Source: Clostridiales bacterium
Lineage (GTDB): Bacteria; Bacillota; Clostridia; Oscillospirales; Oscillospiraceae
Direction: 5' to 3'
Length of the DNA: 14,331 bases
NCBI GenBank assembly: GCA_003522945.1
Contig: DPHR01000110.1
Coordinates: forward strand, 825-15,155
This document shows, piece by piece, positions 7,452-12,960 of this stretch. The notes below the pieces were generated by a model. The model searched no databases. It worked only from the letters and a program-made list of their open reading frames with translations, and was not told where the DNA came from. Within the stretch, counting starts at the first letter, position 1, and the number at the start of each line of letters is the position of its first letter. The position numbers and the translations under genes were made by a program.

Positions 7452-7487
7452 CTACGTGATAAGATTCGCATGTTGAAACTTCAACAT
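7434..7487 (+). promoter_or_regulatory. marR-degV promoter with two palindromic operators
   Basis: The promoter is TTGACA (7437-7442), a 17-bp spacer and TAAGAT (7460-7465). Two perfect palindromes of the same form, ATGTTGA-N4-TCAACAT, occupy 7434-7451 (over the -35) and 7470-7487 (over the predicted start point). Their centres are 36 bp apart. The layout is that of an autorepressed MarR-family gene, and the downstream MarR protein is the natural binder (inference). Confidence 0.85.
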
Positions 7488-7508
7488 TCTTGGAGATGGG
7501 AGGTAACC

Positions 7509-7955
7509 ATGCAGGAAAGATTTGAGACATTTACAGTTTTAATCAACCGAATCAGCCGTGATATCCGAAGGATAAAAAATCAGGAGATGGCCGCATATCA
7601 TCTGAGAAGCGTCCATGTATCCTGCCTGTACTACATACATTCGCTGAACGGCGTGACCTCGGCAGAGCTGTGCGAGCACTGCGAGGAGGACAAGGCGACC
7701 ATTTCCCGTGCGTTGGAGTATCTGGAAAGTAACGGATTTATCGTCCGGAATTCCGGGTGGGCTAAACGGTACAGAAGCCCTTTGCTCTTGACTGAAAAAG
7801 GTCAAGAGGCCGGCAAACGGATTGCGGAGAAAATCAGCGCCGTCCTTGATACGGTCAGCCGTACCCTTACGGAGGACGAACGAGCGACTTTTTACCGCAC
7901 CCTTTCTGCCATCAGCAGAAGCCTTGAGGCTATCGCTCAGAATAGCGAAGAATAG
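7509..7955 (+). CDS. MarR-family transcriptional regulator
   Basis: 148 aa, winged helix-turn-helix. The DNA-recognition region is about residues 50-77 (VTSAELCEHCEEDKATISRALEYL) and the wing is about 78-97 (GFIVRNSGWAKRYRSPLLLTEKG). Helical N- and C-termini would form the dimer interface. ATG at 7509 follows GGGAGG with 6-nt spacing; a start at 7434 is rejected because it lies upstream of the transcription start. It most likely represses its own operon through the twin operators. degV begins 13 nt after its stop, so both would share one transcript. By context it could be a FabT-like sensor of acyl groups, but no ligand can be read from the sequence. Base composition is lower in GC than the outer genes. 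Confidence 0.93.
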   Translation: MQERFETFTVLINRISRDIRRIKNQEMAAYHLRSVHVSCLYYIHSLNGVTSAELCEHCEEDKATISRALEYLESNGFIVRNSGWAKRYRSPLLLTEKGQEAGKRIAEKISAVLDTVSRTLTEDERATFYRTLSAISRSLEAIAQNSEE

Positions 7956-7968
7956 GAGATTGACGAAA

Positions 7969-8808
7969 TTGAAAACAAGGATTATTGTTGATTCCACTGC
8001 GGACTTAGTTCCTGAGATCAAAGCACGGGTATCTACGGTTCCCCTCACCGTTCATTTCGGGCAGGAGGAATACATTGATGGCGTGACCATCGACAATAGA
8101 ACATTTTATGAAAAGCTCATCGAGAGCGATGTGCTGCCCACCACCAGTCAGGCAACGCCGGACGCCTTTATAAAGGAATTTGAAAAGGTCAGGCAGACGG
8201 AGGAAGCCGCCGTTGTTATTACCCTTGCATCCAAATTTTCCGGCACATATCAAAGCGCCATGATCGCGGCGGCGGATTATGAAAACATTTATGTTGTGGA
8301 CGGCACCAGCGCAGCGATGGGAACCGGGATTCTGGTAGAGCTTGCGTTCCGCCTTTTGGATGCAGGAATGACCGCAGAAGAAACTGCGCAGGTACTGGAG
8401 GAAGAGAAGAAAAAAATCATTGTTGTGGCACTAGTGGATACCCTCGAATACCTCAAGCGGGGAGGCCGCATTTCAAAGACCGCCGCATTCGCCGGAGGGG
8501 TACTGAATATCAAGCCCGTGCTTTCCGTTATTGACGGCGAGATTCACCTGCTGGGAAAAGCTCGCGGCTCCAAAATGGGGAACAATCTGCTCGTTCAGGA
8601 GATCGACAAGGCCGGCGGCATTGATTTCAGCAGACCGGTTCTGCTGGGCTACAGTGGAATTTCTGACGCGCTGCTGCTAAAATATATCGAAGACAGCCGT
8701 CACATCTGGGAAGGAAACCTGAAAGAAATTCGCTATACGACCGTAGGAAGTGTGATCGGAACCCATGCGGGCCCCGGCGCCGTTGTGGTAGCGTTTTTCA
8801 AAAAGTAA
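7969..8808 (+). CDS. DegV family (FakB-like) fatty-acid-binding protein
   Basis: 279 aa, the full family length. The family (FakB) presents exogenous fatty acids to the kinase FakA for phosphorylation and entry into phospholipid synthesis. Signatures are IIVDSTADL at the N-terminus, TTSQATP (residues 58-64), SGTYQSA (91-97), RGGRISKTAA (164-173), NIKPVLSV and IGTHAGPGAV at the C-terminus. The pocket residues known from FakB appear as T59/S60, R199 and H266. TTG at 7969 is chosen because AGGAG, overlapping the marR stop, lies 10 nt before it and the next residues match family N-termini. A TTG at 7960 is too close to that site. No fakA is present in the window. Confidence 0.93.
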   Translation: MKTRIIVDSTADLVPEIKARVSTVPLTVHFGQEEYIDGVTIDNRTFYEKLIESDVLPTTSQATPDAFIKEFEKVRQTEEAAVVITLASKFSGTYQSAMIAAADYENIYVVDGTSAAMGTGILVELAFRLLDAGMTAEETAQVLEEEKKKIIVVALVDTLEYLKRGGRISKTAAFAGGVLNIKPVLSVIDGEIHLLGKARGSKMGNNLLVQEIDKAGGIDFSRPVLLGYSGISDALLLKYIEDSRHIWEGNLKEIRYTTVGSVIGTHAGPGAVVVAFFKK

Positions 8809-8833
8809 AAATGGGAAACCGAAAGAATATGCG

Positions 8834-8868
8834 AAGGCGGGCAGGCACAAATTGTGCTTGCCCGCCTT
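8834..8868 (+). terminator. Terminator after degV
   Basis: A 17-bp stem (8834-8850 with 8852-8868, one wobble) lies 25 nt after the degV stop. The following tract, GTTGT, is only weakly T-rich, so termination efficiency is uncertain. Confidence 0.65.
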
Positions 8869-8883
8869 GTTGTAAAAAAAGTA

Positions 8884-8984
8884 AATCGAAGCCCAGCGGA
8901 GCGGGTTCGATTCGGAAAAGGAAGAAGGAGCTAACATAGTGCAGTTTTCGCCGCAAGGCGGAAACGGAACGGTGTTTGCTCCTT
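8884..8984 (-). repeat. Two-hairpin structured repeat, variant A, copy 2
   Basis: Same 101-nt element as 6873-6973, with two substitutions. On the minus strand its last hairpin (AATCGAA...TTCGATT) is followed by TACTTTTTTT, a good intrinsic-terminator form. It lies downstream of the tRNA-Arg gene and could end that transcript. It also sits tail-to-tail with the degV terminator. Confidence 0.88.
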
Positions 8985-8995
8985 GATGGGAACCA

Positions 8996-9097
8996 AATCG
9001 AAGCCCAATGAAATGGGTTCGATTGGGAAAGGAAAAACAACACCATCGGTCAATCGGACGCCGCCTGCGGCGGCTGATGACCTTATGGCGTTGTTTT
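8996..9097 (-). repeat. Two-hairpin structured repeat, variant B
   Basis: 102 nt with the same architecture as variant A but a different long hairpin. On the minus strand AACAACGCCAT pairs with ATGGTGTTGTT, then GGTCA with TGACC, then an inner GCCGCC/GGCGGC stem. The pyrimidine linker TTCCTTTCCC follows, then the shared hairpin AATCGAACCCATTTCATTGGGCTTCGATT. It begins 5 nt after the tRNA-Arg 3' end and is followed 11 nt later by variant A. Confidence 0.85.
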
Positions 9098-9102
9098 GAC
9101 GT

Positions 9103-9179
9103 TGGCACGCCTGCCCGGGCTCGAACCGGGGACCTCGGGCTTAGGAGGCTCGCGCTCTATCCTACTGAGCTACAGACGC
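9103..9179 (-). tRNA. tRNA-Arg (anticodon CCT)
   Basis: 77 nt including an encoded CCA. On the minus strand the acceptor is GCGTCTG against CAGGCGT (two wobbles, G1-U72 and U4-G69). The D arm is GCTC...GAGC, the anticodon loop is CTCCTAA with anticodon CCT, the variable region is AGGTC, and the T arm is CCCGG-TTCGAGC-CCGGG. The anticodon stem CGAGC/GCCCG contains one A-C mismatch in its middle pair. The 3' half is duplicated exactly at 6983-7025. Confidence 0.94.
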
Positions 9180-9213
9180 ATACGGTTTATGGGCGCAGAA
9201 ACTGCGCGATAGT

Positions 9214-9243
9214 ATTCTATCTCTTGATGTGCGATGCTGTCAA
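9214..9243 (-). promoter_or_regulatory. Promoter of tRNA-Arg
   Basis: The -35 is the consensus TTGACA (complement 9238-9243), the spacer is 18 bp and the -10 is TAGAAT (complement 9214-9219), ending 34 bp before the tRNA. A perfect 6-bp hairpin (GCGCAG-TTT-CTGCGC, complement 9193-9207) lies in the 5' leader. Confidence 0.75.
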
Positions 9244-9288
9244 GGGGGCATTCCGTCTGCGGCGGCGCGCCTTTTTCAGGAAAAGGCG

Positions 9289-9317
9289 TTGCAATCGTAT
9301 TCATCGTGTGATATTCT
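9289..9317 (+). promoter_or_regulatory. Promoter of the cobalamin-riboswitch/cbiL transcript
   Basis: The -35 is TTGCAA (9289-9294), the spacer is 17 bp and the -10 is TATTCT (9312-9317). The predicted start near 9324 lies about 35 nt before the P1 stem of the riboswitch. Confidence 0.6.
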
Positions 9318-9339
9318 TGGCTTACATGGATGAATCTCC

Positions 9340-9493
9340 CGTAAAATTGAATAGAAACATCCGAATGAAGGAACCGTGTGTGATCCACGGACTGTAACGG
9401 CAACTGTAACGCGGAGCGACCCCAATATGCCACTGGGAAACCGGGAAGGCGGGCGAGCGAGGAAACGGAGTCAGGATATTTCACCGGATGGTA
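9340..9493 (+). promoter_or_regulatory. Cobalamin (B12) riboswitch
   Basis: Conserved blocks of the class occur in order: GGAACCGTG (9371 onward), GACTGTAAC, GCGGAGCGACCCC, GCCACTGGG (9429 onward), GGGAAGGC and the B12-box-type AGTCAGGATA (9469 onward). P1 can form between CATCCG (9358-9363) and CGGATG (9485-9490). A terminator hairpin follows about 45 nt later, so ligand-bound RNA should stop transcription before cbiL. End points are approximate. Confidence 0.93.
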
Positions 9494-9533
9494 TGTTTCC
9501 GATTAAAACGCTTTGATATTCTGAAAATACCGT

Positions 9534-9570
9534 CAGAGCAGCTTTTGGGCTGCTCTGCTTTTATTTTTCG
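9534..9570 (+). terminator. Riboswitch expression-platform terminator
   Basis: A 9-bp GC-rich stem, CAGAGCAGC/GCTGCTCTG (9534-9542 with 9549-9557), is followed by CTTTTATTTTT. It lies between the cobalamin aptamer and the coding sequence. Confidence 0.9.
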
Positions 9571-9630
9571 GGAGCTGCGTCTCTGGAAGTTCGTTTTGCG
9601 AGATTCCCCCATGAATATTTTCAGGAGGGC

Positions 9631-9717
9631 ATGGTTATGCAAAAAACGTTCTTCCGAGCCCGCGCAGCGGCCGGGCTCATCTCTCCGGACGCACACACGG
9701 AGGGACAATCGTCGTGA
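9631..9717 (+). CDS. 28-codon mini-gene overlapping the start of cbiL
   Basis: A short reading frame, MVMQKTFFRARAAAGLISPD plus eight further residues, with a strong ribosome binding site (AGGAGGG just before ATG 9631; a second ATG at 9637 has more normal spacing). Its TGA overlaps the GTG start of cbiL in a GTGA junction, the typical form of translational coupling. It lies downstream of the riboswitch terminator, so it would be made only when cobalamin is low. No homology is recognised. It could be a coupling leader peptide or the remnant tail of a deleted gene. Confidence 0.55.
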   Translation: MVMQKTFFRARAAAGLISPDAHTEGQSS

Positions 9718-10433
9718 AAACAGGAATAGGAATGTTTTACGCCGTGGGCGTCGGCCCCGGCGACCCGGCGTGGATGACACGCCAGGCGTGTGACGTTCTG
9801 GGCTTCTGCCCCGTCATTGCCGCGCCGAGATCCGCTTCCGGGGAAATGCCGGCGCTGGAGGTAGCCCGCGGGGCCGTCGATCTGAGCCGGAAGTCGATCG
9901 TGCCGCTGAAATTTACTGCGGCACGGGCACGGTCCGCGCGAAACGCCGAGTATGTCCGCGCAGCGAGCAGCATCGCGCGCGTGCTGGACGCGGGCTTAAG
10001 CGTCGCCATGGTGAATCTCGGCGATGTTTCGATCTGCGCCACGGCGTACGACGTGCTTGACGTGCTGCGCCGCCGGGGGTACGCCACGCAGATGATCCCC
10101 GGCATCACGAGCTTCTGCGCCGTTGCCGCAGCGCTCGGCACCAGTCTCACCGACAGGGACTCGCCGCTGCATATCTATCCGGATGAAACCGGGAATCTGG
10201 ACATGGCGCTGGAGCTTTCCGGCACAAAGGTGCTGATGAAATCCGGCAAGGCCATCGGCGAGACCGCCGCGGCGCTCTCGTGCCGCGGTCTTGCAAAGGA
10301 GGCCTCCATGGTCGCCGACTGCGGTCTTCCCTCGCAGCGCATCTTCAGCGAGATGACCGATCTGCCGGAGAACGTCGGCGTCTCTTCCACGGTGATCGTG
10401 CCGGAAGGACACAGAGCCGCGCGGAAAAAGTGA
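9714..10433 (+). CDS. cbiL: Precorrin-2 / cobalt-factor II C20-methyltransferase
   Basis: SAM-dependent methylation at C20 in corrin ring synthesis (tetrapyrrole methylase fold), a cytoplasmic enzyme. 239 aa, normal length. The N-terminal signature is VGVGPGDP (residues 11-18). The central region is VNLGDVSICATAYDVLDVL followed by MIPGITSFCAVAAALG, as in CbiL/CobI proteins. The C-terminal half, with LHIYP and TKVLMKSGK, also fits. The start is GTG 9714, with GGAGGG 9 nt upstream, overlapping the mini-gene by 4 nt. In a window with no other corrin genes it stands alone under its own cobalamin riboswitch. The anaerobic (cobalt-factor II) substrate is more likely for a clostridial host; this is inference. 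Confidence 0.92.
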   Translation: MKTGIGMFYAVGVGPGDPAWMTRQACDVLGFCPVIAAPRSASGEMPALEVARGAVDLSRKSIVPLKFTAARARSARNAEYVRAASSIARVLDAGLSVAMVNLGDVSICATAYDVLDVLRRRGYATQMIPGITSFCAVAAALGTSLTDRDSPLHIYPDETGNLDMALELSGTKVLMKSGKAIGETAAALSCRGLAKEASMVADCGLPSQRIFSEMTDLPENVGVSSTVIVPEGHRAARKK

Positions 10434-10442
10434 ATACAAAAT

Positions 10443-10482
10443 GCGCCGGAACAGGCTTTTCTGTTCCGGCGCGTTGGTTTTT
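10443..10482. terminator. Bidirectional terminator between cbiL and coaX
   Basis: A perfect 12-bp stem, GCGCCGGAACAG/CTGTTCCGGCGC (10443-10454 with 10461-10472), has a 6-nt loop. It is followed by GTTGGTTTTT on the plus strand and ATTTTG on the minus strand, between two convergent genes. Confidence 0.9.
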
Positions 10483-11260
10483 ATGCTTTTTTTCCGCTGC
10501 GGTTCTTTTCCCAGAGCACCGCAAGGCCGATGAGCAGCAGATCCGGCTCGTACCGGATCTCCCGGCGGCAGAACGGCGTGACGCACCCGGCGAGACCGCC
10601 GGTGGCGATGACGGCGGCGGGAGCGCCGAGCTCCGCTTCCATACGCTCGATCATCCCGTCGAGCAGGGCAGCCGAGCCGTAGATCGCGCCGGACTGCATG
10701 CAGGCGACGGTGTTCGTCCCGATGCACTTTGCGGGCGCGTCGAGCGAGACACGCGGCAGCTGCGACGTATTGCCGGAGAGCGATTCCATCGACAGGCGAA
10801 GCCCCGGCACGATCGCGCCGCCGGCAAAGCGGCCCTGCGCGTCTACGGCGGAGATGGTCGTGGCAGTGCCCATGTCGATGACGATGAGCGGCGGGCGGTG
10901 CAGATGCAGCGCCGCGACCGCGCCGACGACGAGGTCCGCCCCGATCTGGCCGGGATCGTCGAGCCGGATGTCCAGCCCGGTTTTGAGACCCTTGCCGACA
11001 ACGAGCGTATCCAGCCCCGTGAGGAGCTTTACCGCCCGGCACAGCGTGGACGTGAGCGGCCAGACGACGTTTGAGAGGATCGCGCCCTCAAAACTCTCCG
11101 GCTGAAAGCCCGCAAACGCGAGGACATTTTTCATGCCGACGGCGTACTCGTAGTCGGTCTTATTCACGTCCGTCGCCATGCGCGCCACGGCGCGGATTTT
11201 CCGGTCTTCGATGCAGCCGAGAACGATGTTCGTGTTGCCGGTGTCGATGGCAAGGATCAT
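10481..11260 (-). CDS. coaX: Type III pantothenate kinase
   Basis: ATP-dependent phosphorylation of pantothenate, the first step of CoA synthesis (ASKHA fold, feedback-insensitive class). 259 aa, normal length. The N-terminal phosphate loop is DTGNTNIVLG (residues 6-15). GADLVVGAVAA carries the catalytic Asp region, then IDMGTATTISAVD and GGAIVPGL follow, and ATGG lies near the C-terminus. The ATG (complement 11258-11260) follows an AAGGA site located at the end of the transporter gene, 4 nt after its stop. It is co-transcribed with the upstream S component, which matches a pantothenate salvage unit. Confidence 0.97.
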   Translation of the reverse strand: MILAIDTGNTNIVLGCIEDRKIRAVARMATDVNKTDYEYAVGMKNVLAFAGFQPESFEGAILSNVVWPLTSTLCRAVKLLTGLDTLVVGKGLKTGLDIRLDDPGQIGADLVVGAVAALHLHRPPLIVIDMGTATTISAVDAQGRFAGGAIVPGLRLSMESLSGNTSQLPRVSLDAPAKCIGTNTVACMQSGAIYGSAALLDGMIERMEAELGAPAAVIATGGLAGCVTPFCRREIRYEPDLLLIGLAVLWEKNRSGKKA

Positions 11261-11264
11261 GGCT

Positions 11265-11852
11265 TCAGTTTTCCTTTCTCCCGATGCGGATCAGCCGCAG
11301 AATAACGGGGCTGAGAACGATGTTGATGCCAAGCTCGGCAAGGAAGTTGACGCCGACGAGACCGATGATCATAAACCGGCCCACGTTATCGCCGAAGCCG
11401 AGGCTCTGCGCCATATCAGCGAGCATCGGCAGGAAGAAGATCCGGCAGCCGAGCAGAAATACGCCGGTATTCACGACCGGGCAGACGATGGCCGCGGTGA
11501 CGGCGGCAAGCGTGCGGTTTTTCTGAGCGAGCCACGCATACACGAGCCCCGCCAGACCGCCGCAGGCAATGCCCTTTACGAGCACCGTGAGCAGCGTTCC
11601 CGGCACGCTGAAGGCGAAAAACGCCGCGGCGTCGCCCGAGAGCAGCACCACCATGCCGAAAACAAAGCCGAGCCACAGCCCCGCCGCGCTGCCGTATACC
11701 GCCGCGCCCACCACGATGGGCAGCGCCACGAGCGACACCGAGACCGGGCCGAACCGGATGAAGCTGCCGAGCAGCTGCAAAATGACGATCAGCGCCGTGA
11801 AAAGTGCCAGACCCGCCAGACGCCGGGTCTTTTCCTGAGAGTTTGCGTTCAT
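11265..11852 (-). CDS. panT: ECF transporter S component, probably for pantothenate
   Basis: 195 aa, strongly hydrophobic, with about six membrane segments: residues 13-31, 37-55, 58-73, 82-105, 113-135 and 160-185. The first helix contains ALFTA (A16...A20), matching the AxxxA contact motif by which S components bind the EcfT coupling protein. S components confer substrate specificity and need EcfA/EcfT, which are not in the window. Pantothenate is inferred from the operon with coaX, which starts 4 nt downstream. The start is ATG complement 11850-11852, with AGGAGG 8 nt upstream. A longer frame to 11918 is rejected because it lacks a ribosome binding site. Confidence 0.85.
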   Translation of the reverse strand: MNANSQEKTRRLAGLALFTALIVILQLLGSFIRFGPVSVSLVALPIVVGAAVYGSAAGLWLGFVFGMVVLLSGDAAAFFAFSVPGTLLTVLVKGIACGGLAGLVYAWLAQKNRTLAAVTAAIVCPVVNTGVFLLGCRIFFLPMLADMAQSLGFGDNVGRFMIIGLVGVNFLAELGINIVLSPVILRLIRIGRKEN

Positions 11853-11918
11853 ATTCAATTCCTCCTGCTGTTGCTCCCTTAGTATGTGCCGTGCGGCACG
11901 GGATGCAGCGCATGGCAT

Positions 11919-11947
11919 ATTATAAAAGCAAAGCCCCTCTGCGTCAA
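11919..11947 (-). promoter_or_regulatory. Promoter of panT-coaX, overlapping a terminator
   Basis: The -35 is TTGACG (complement 11942-11947), the spacer is 17 bp and the -10 is the consensus TATAAT (complement 11919-11924). The -35 occupies the loop and first stem base of the terminator hairpin at 11934-11956. A 5' leader of about 60 nt contains a small hairpin, GTGCCG/CGGCAC. Confidence 0.85.
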
Positions 11948-11956
11948 GCAGAGGGG
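11934..11956 (-). terminator. Terminator of the small-gene cluster
   Basis: A perfect 9-bp stem, CCCCTCTGC/GCAGAGGGG (5-nt loop), is followed on the minus strand by CTTTGCTTTTATA. It begins 6 nt after the stop codon of the last small gene (11963). Confidence 0.82.
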
Positions 11957-11962
11957 GATATT

Positions 11963-12178
11963 TTATAAAGAAAGGTCTCTTATACCAATTGCATAATAAT
12001 CTTTTTCCGTAAAAGCGGAAATGGGTTTCTCCATTTCTATGGAATACCTTCGCATGGCAGTAAACTCTTTTTCTCCCTGCGGATTCGGCGGCAGCGTCCG
12101 CGGAAGCGCAACATATCCGCCGGCACGCTCGGCAGCTTCATCAAGCTCCCGCATTTCCTGCCACTTGCGTTCGTCCAC
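11963..12178 (-). CDS. Small hypothetical protein (71 aa)
   Basis: Not recognised. It is a charged soluble protein with a Glu/Arg-rich helix at the N-terminus (residues 1-20) and a middle part with PRTLPPNPQGEKEF. No membrane segment or cysteine motif is present. GTG at complement 12176-12178 is chosen because GAGGAGGG lies 6 nt upstream; a TTG two codons earlier abuts the ribosome binding site. It is the last gene of a run of five small minus-strand genes and is followed directly by a terminator. Confidence 0.7.
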   Translation of the reverse strand: MDERKWQEMRELDEAAERAGGYVALPRTLPPNPQGEKEFTAMRRYSIEMEKPISAFTEKDYYAIGIRDLSL

Positions 12179-12214
12179 TGTCAACCCTCCTCAAATCTCA
12201 GGGGATTCAGTCAT

Positions 12215-12496
12215 TTAAAAGTGCTCCGTGATCTCCATGGTTCCGGCTTTGAGATCAAACAGAAAGACCGTTCTGTGGTTCGGCTTTGAATCTCCGCCAA
12301 TCTTGAGGACAGGCAAACCGTCTGGATAAAACTCATCCGGTGGTTCAGTCCAATTTACAAGGCGAAACTCATATAAGCCGTCAGGGCGATTGCAACTCTC
12401 GGATCCTATATGCTTGGCATGTTCCTTGACCCAATCAATCCCCCACATATCCACATACTTATCCATAGCCTGTCTCTCTGCCTGAGATCTGGTCAT
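12215..12496 (-). CDS. Small hypothetical protein (93 aa)
   Basis: Not recognised. Soluble and acidic, with several aromatic residues (MWGIDWV, LVNWTEPPDEFYPDG). A predicted alpha region (residues 1-27) is followed by beta-prone segments ending RTVFLFDLKAGTMEITEHF. GAGGTG lies about 9 nt before the ATG. The small alpha/beta acidic form is common among immunity-type proteins, but that is only a resemblance. It lies 36 nt upstream of the 71-aa gene. Confidence 0.75.
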   Translation of the reverse strand: MTRSQAERQAMDKYVDMWGIDWVKEHAKHIGSESCNRPDGLYEFRLVNWTEPPDEFYPDGLPVLKIGGDSKPNHRTVFLFDLKAGTMEITEHF

Positions 12497-12552
12497 TTTA
12501 TTTCACCTCATTTGTAAAAATCATCAAACCTGTTGGGAATAAATGGAATTAC

Positions 12553-12744
12553 TCAAATAAGGATCCCGGTTCTTTTGTGCTCTTCAAACAGTTTCTTTGC
12601 ATAATTGTATGATTCGACCGCTTCCGGCGGAGCTTTATCCGTGAGCAGTGGGAATTGCTCGTCATCATCTTCGTCCAGATAGTAATACCAATCCGGATCA
12701 GACATGAAGAACATAGATTTTTCAAGTGCTTCACCGCGCATCAT
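12553..12744 (-). CDS. Small acidic hypothetical protein (63 aa)
   Basis: Not recognised. Very acidic middle region (YYYLDEDDDEQFPLL), then a predicted helix (PEAVESYNYAKKLFEEHK). Its ATG overlaps the stop of the preceding zinc-ribbon gene in an ATGA junction (12741-12744), indicating coupled translation. AAGGAGG lies about 13 nt upstream. A competing frame at 12549-12734 has Ser/Arg-rich composition and is rejected. Confidence 0.7.
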   Translation of the reverse strand: MMRGEALEKSMFFMSDPDWYYYLDEDDDEQFPLLTDKAPPEAVESYNYAKKLFEEHKRTGILI

Positions 12745-12944
12745 GGTATCCGTCCGTCCTCCTTTTCAGGCAAAAAACCATCAAAGTGGCTCGCCGCATT
12801 GCACTTCATGCACATGAAGGAAACGCTAAGCCTGTCACCGAAAATGTGCTTTTCCGCCCTTATTTCCCGCGAACCGCACACAGGGCAAGCCCCCGCGTCG
12901 CCGTCGTTGATATAAGAAACGGCATTCTTTTCCCACGGAATCAC
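12741..12944 (-). CDS. Small zinc-ribbon protein (67 aa)
   Basis: Two CxxC pairs, C20-P-V-C23 and C45-M-K-C48, with 21 residues between them form a likely single zinc ribbon. The sequence around them is ACPVCGSREIRAEKH and FMCMKCNAASHFDGF. Function is unknown. GTG at complement 12942-12944 is chosen because AGGAGG lies 7 nt before it; longer frames run into the upstream gene. It overlaps the next gene by 4 nt and lies 16 nt after the HEAT-like gene, so the three are probably one transcript. Confidence 0.75.
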   Translation of the reverse strand: MIPWEKNAVSYINDGDAGACPVCGSREIRAEKHIFGDRLSVSFMCMKCNAASHFDGFLPEKEDGRIP

Positions 12945-12960
12945 AGTCTTTCCTCCTGCT

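Noticed and set aside
6873..9097. Reading the repeats as a CRISPR array
   Set aside because: Only three copies, unequal spacing, about 100-nt units with internal hairpins, and no cas genes.
8677..9108. Minus-strand open frames across the repeats next to tRNA-Arg
   Set aside because: They translate repeats and part of the tRNA region; similar peptide motifs recur only because the DNA repeats do.
9268..9288. Hairpin CGCCTTTT/AAAAGGCG upstream of the riboswitch promoter, considered as a terminator
   Set aside because: No T-run follows on either strand and no gene ends there; its role is unclear and it was not annotated.
9996..11042. 348-codon minus-strand frame spanning cbiL and coaX
   Set aside because: It crosses the bidirectional terminator, overlaps two well-identified genes in other frames and has no recognisable domain.
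11178..11882. Plus-strand frame of 234 codons opposite panT
   Set aside because: Antisense to a clear membrane protein gene; its product is a His/Arg/Glu-rich shadow with no motif.
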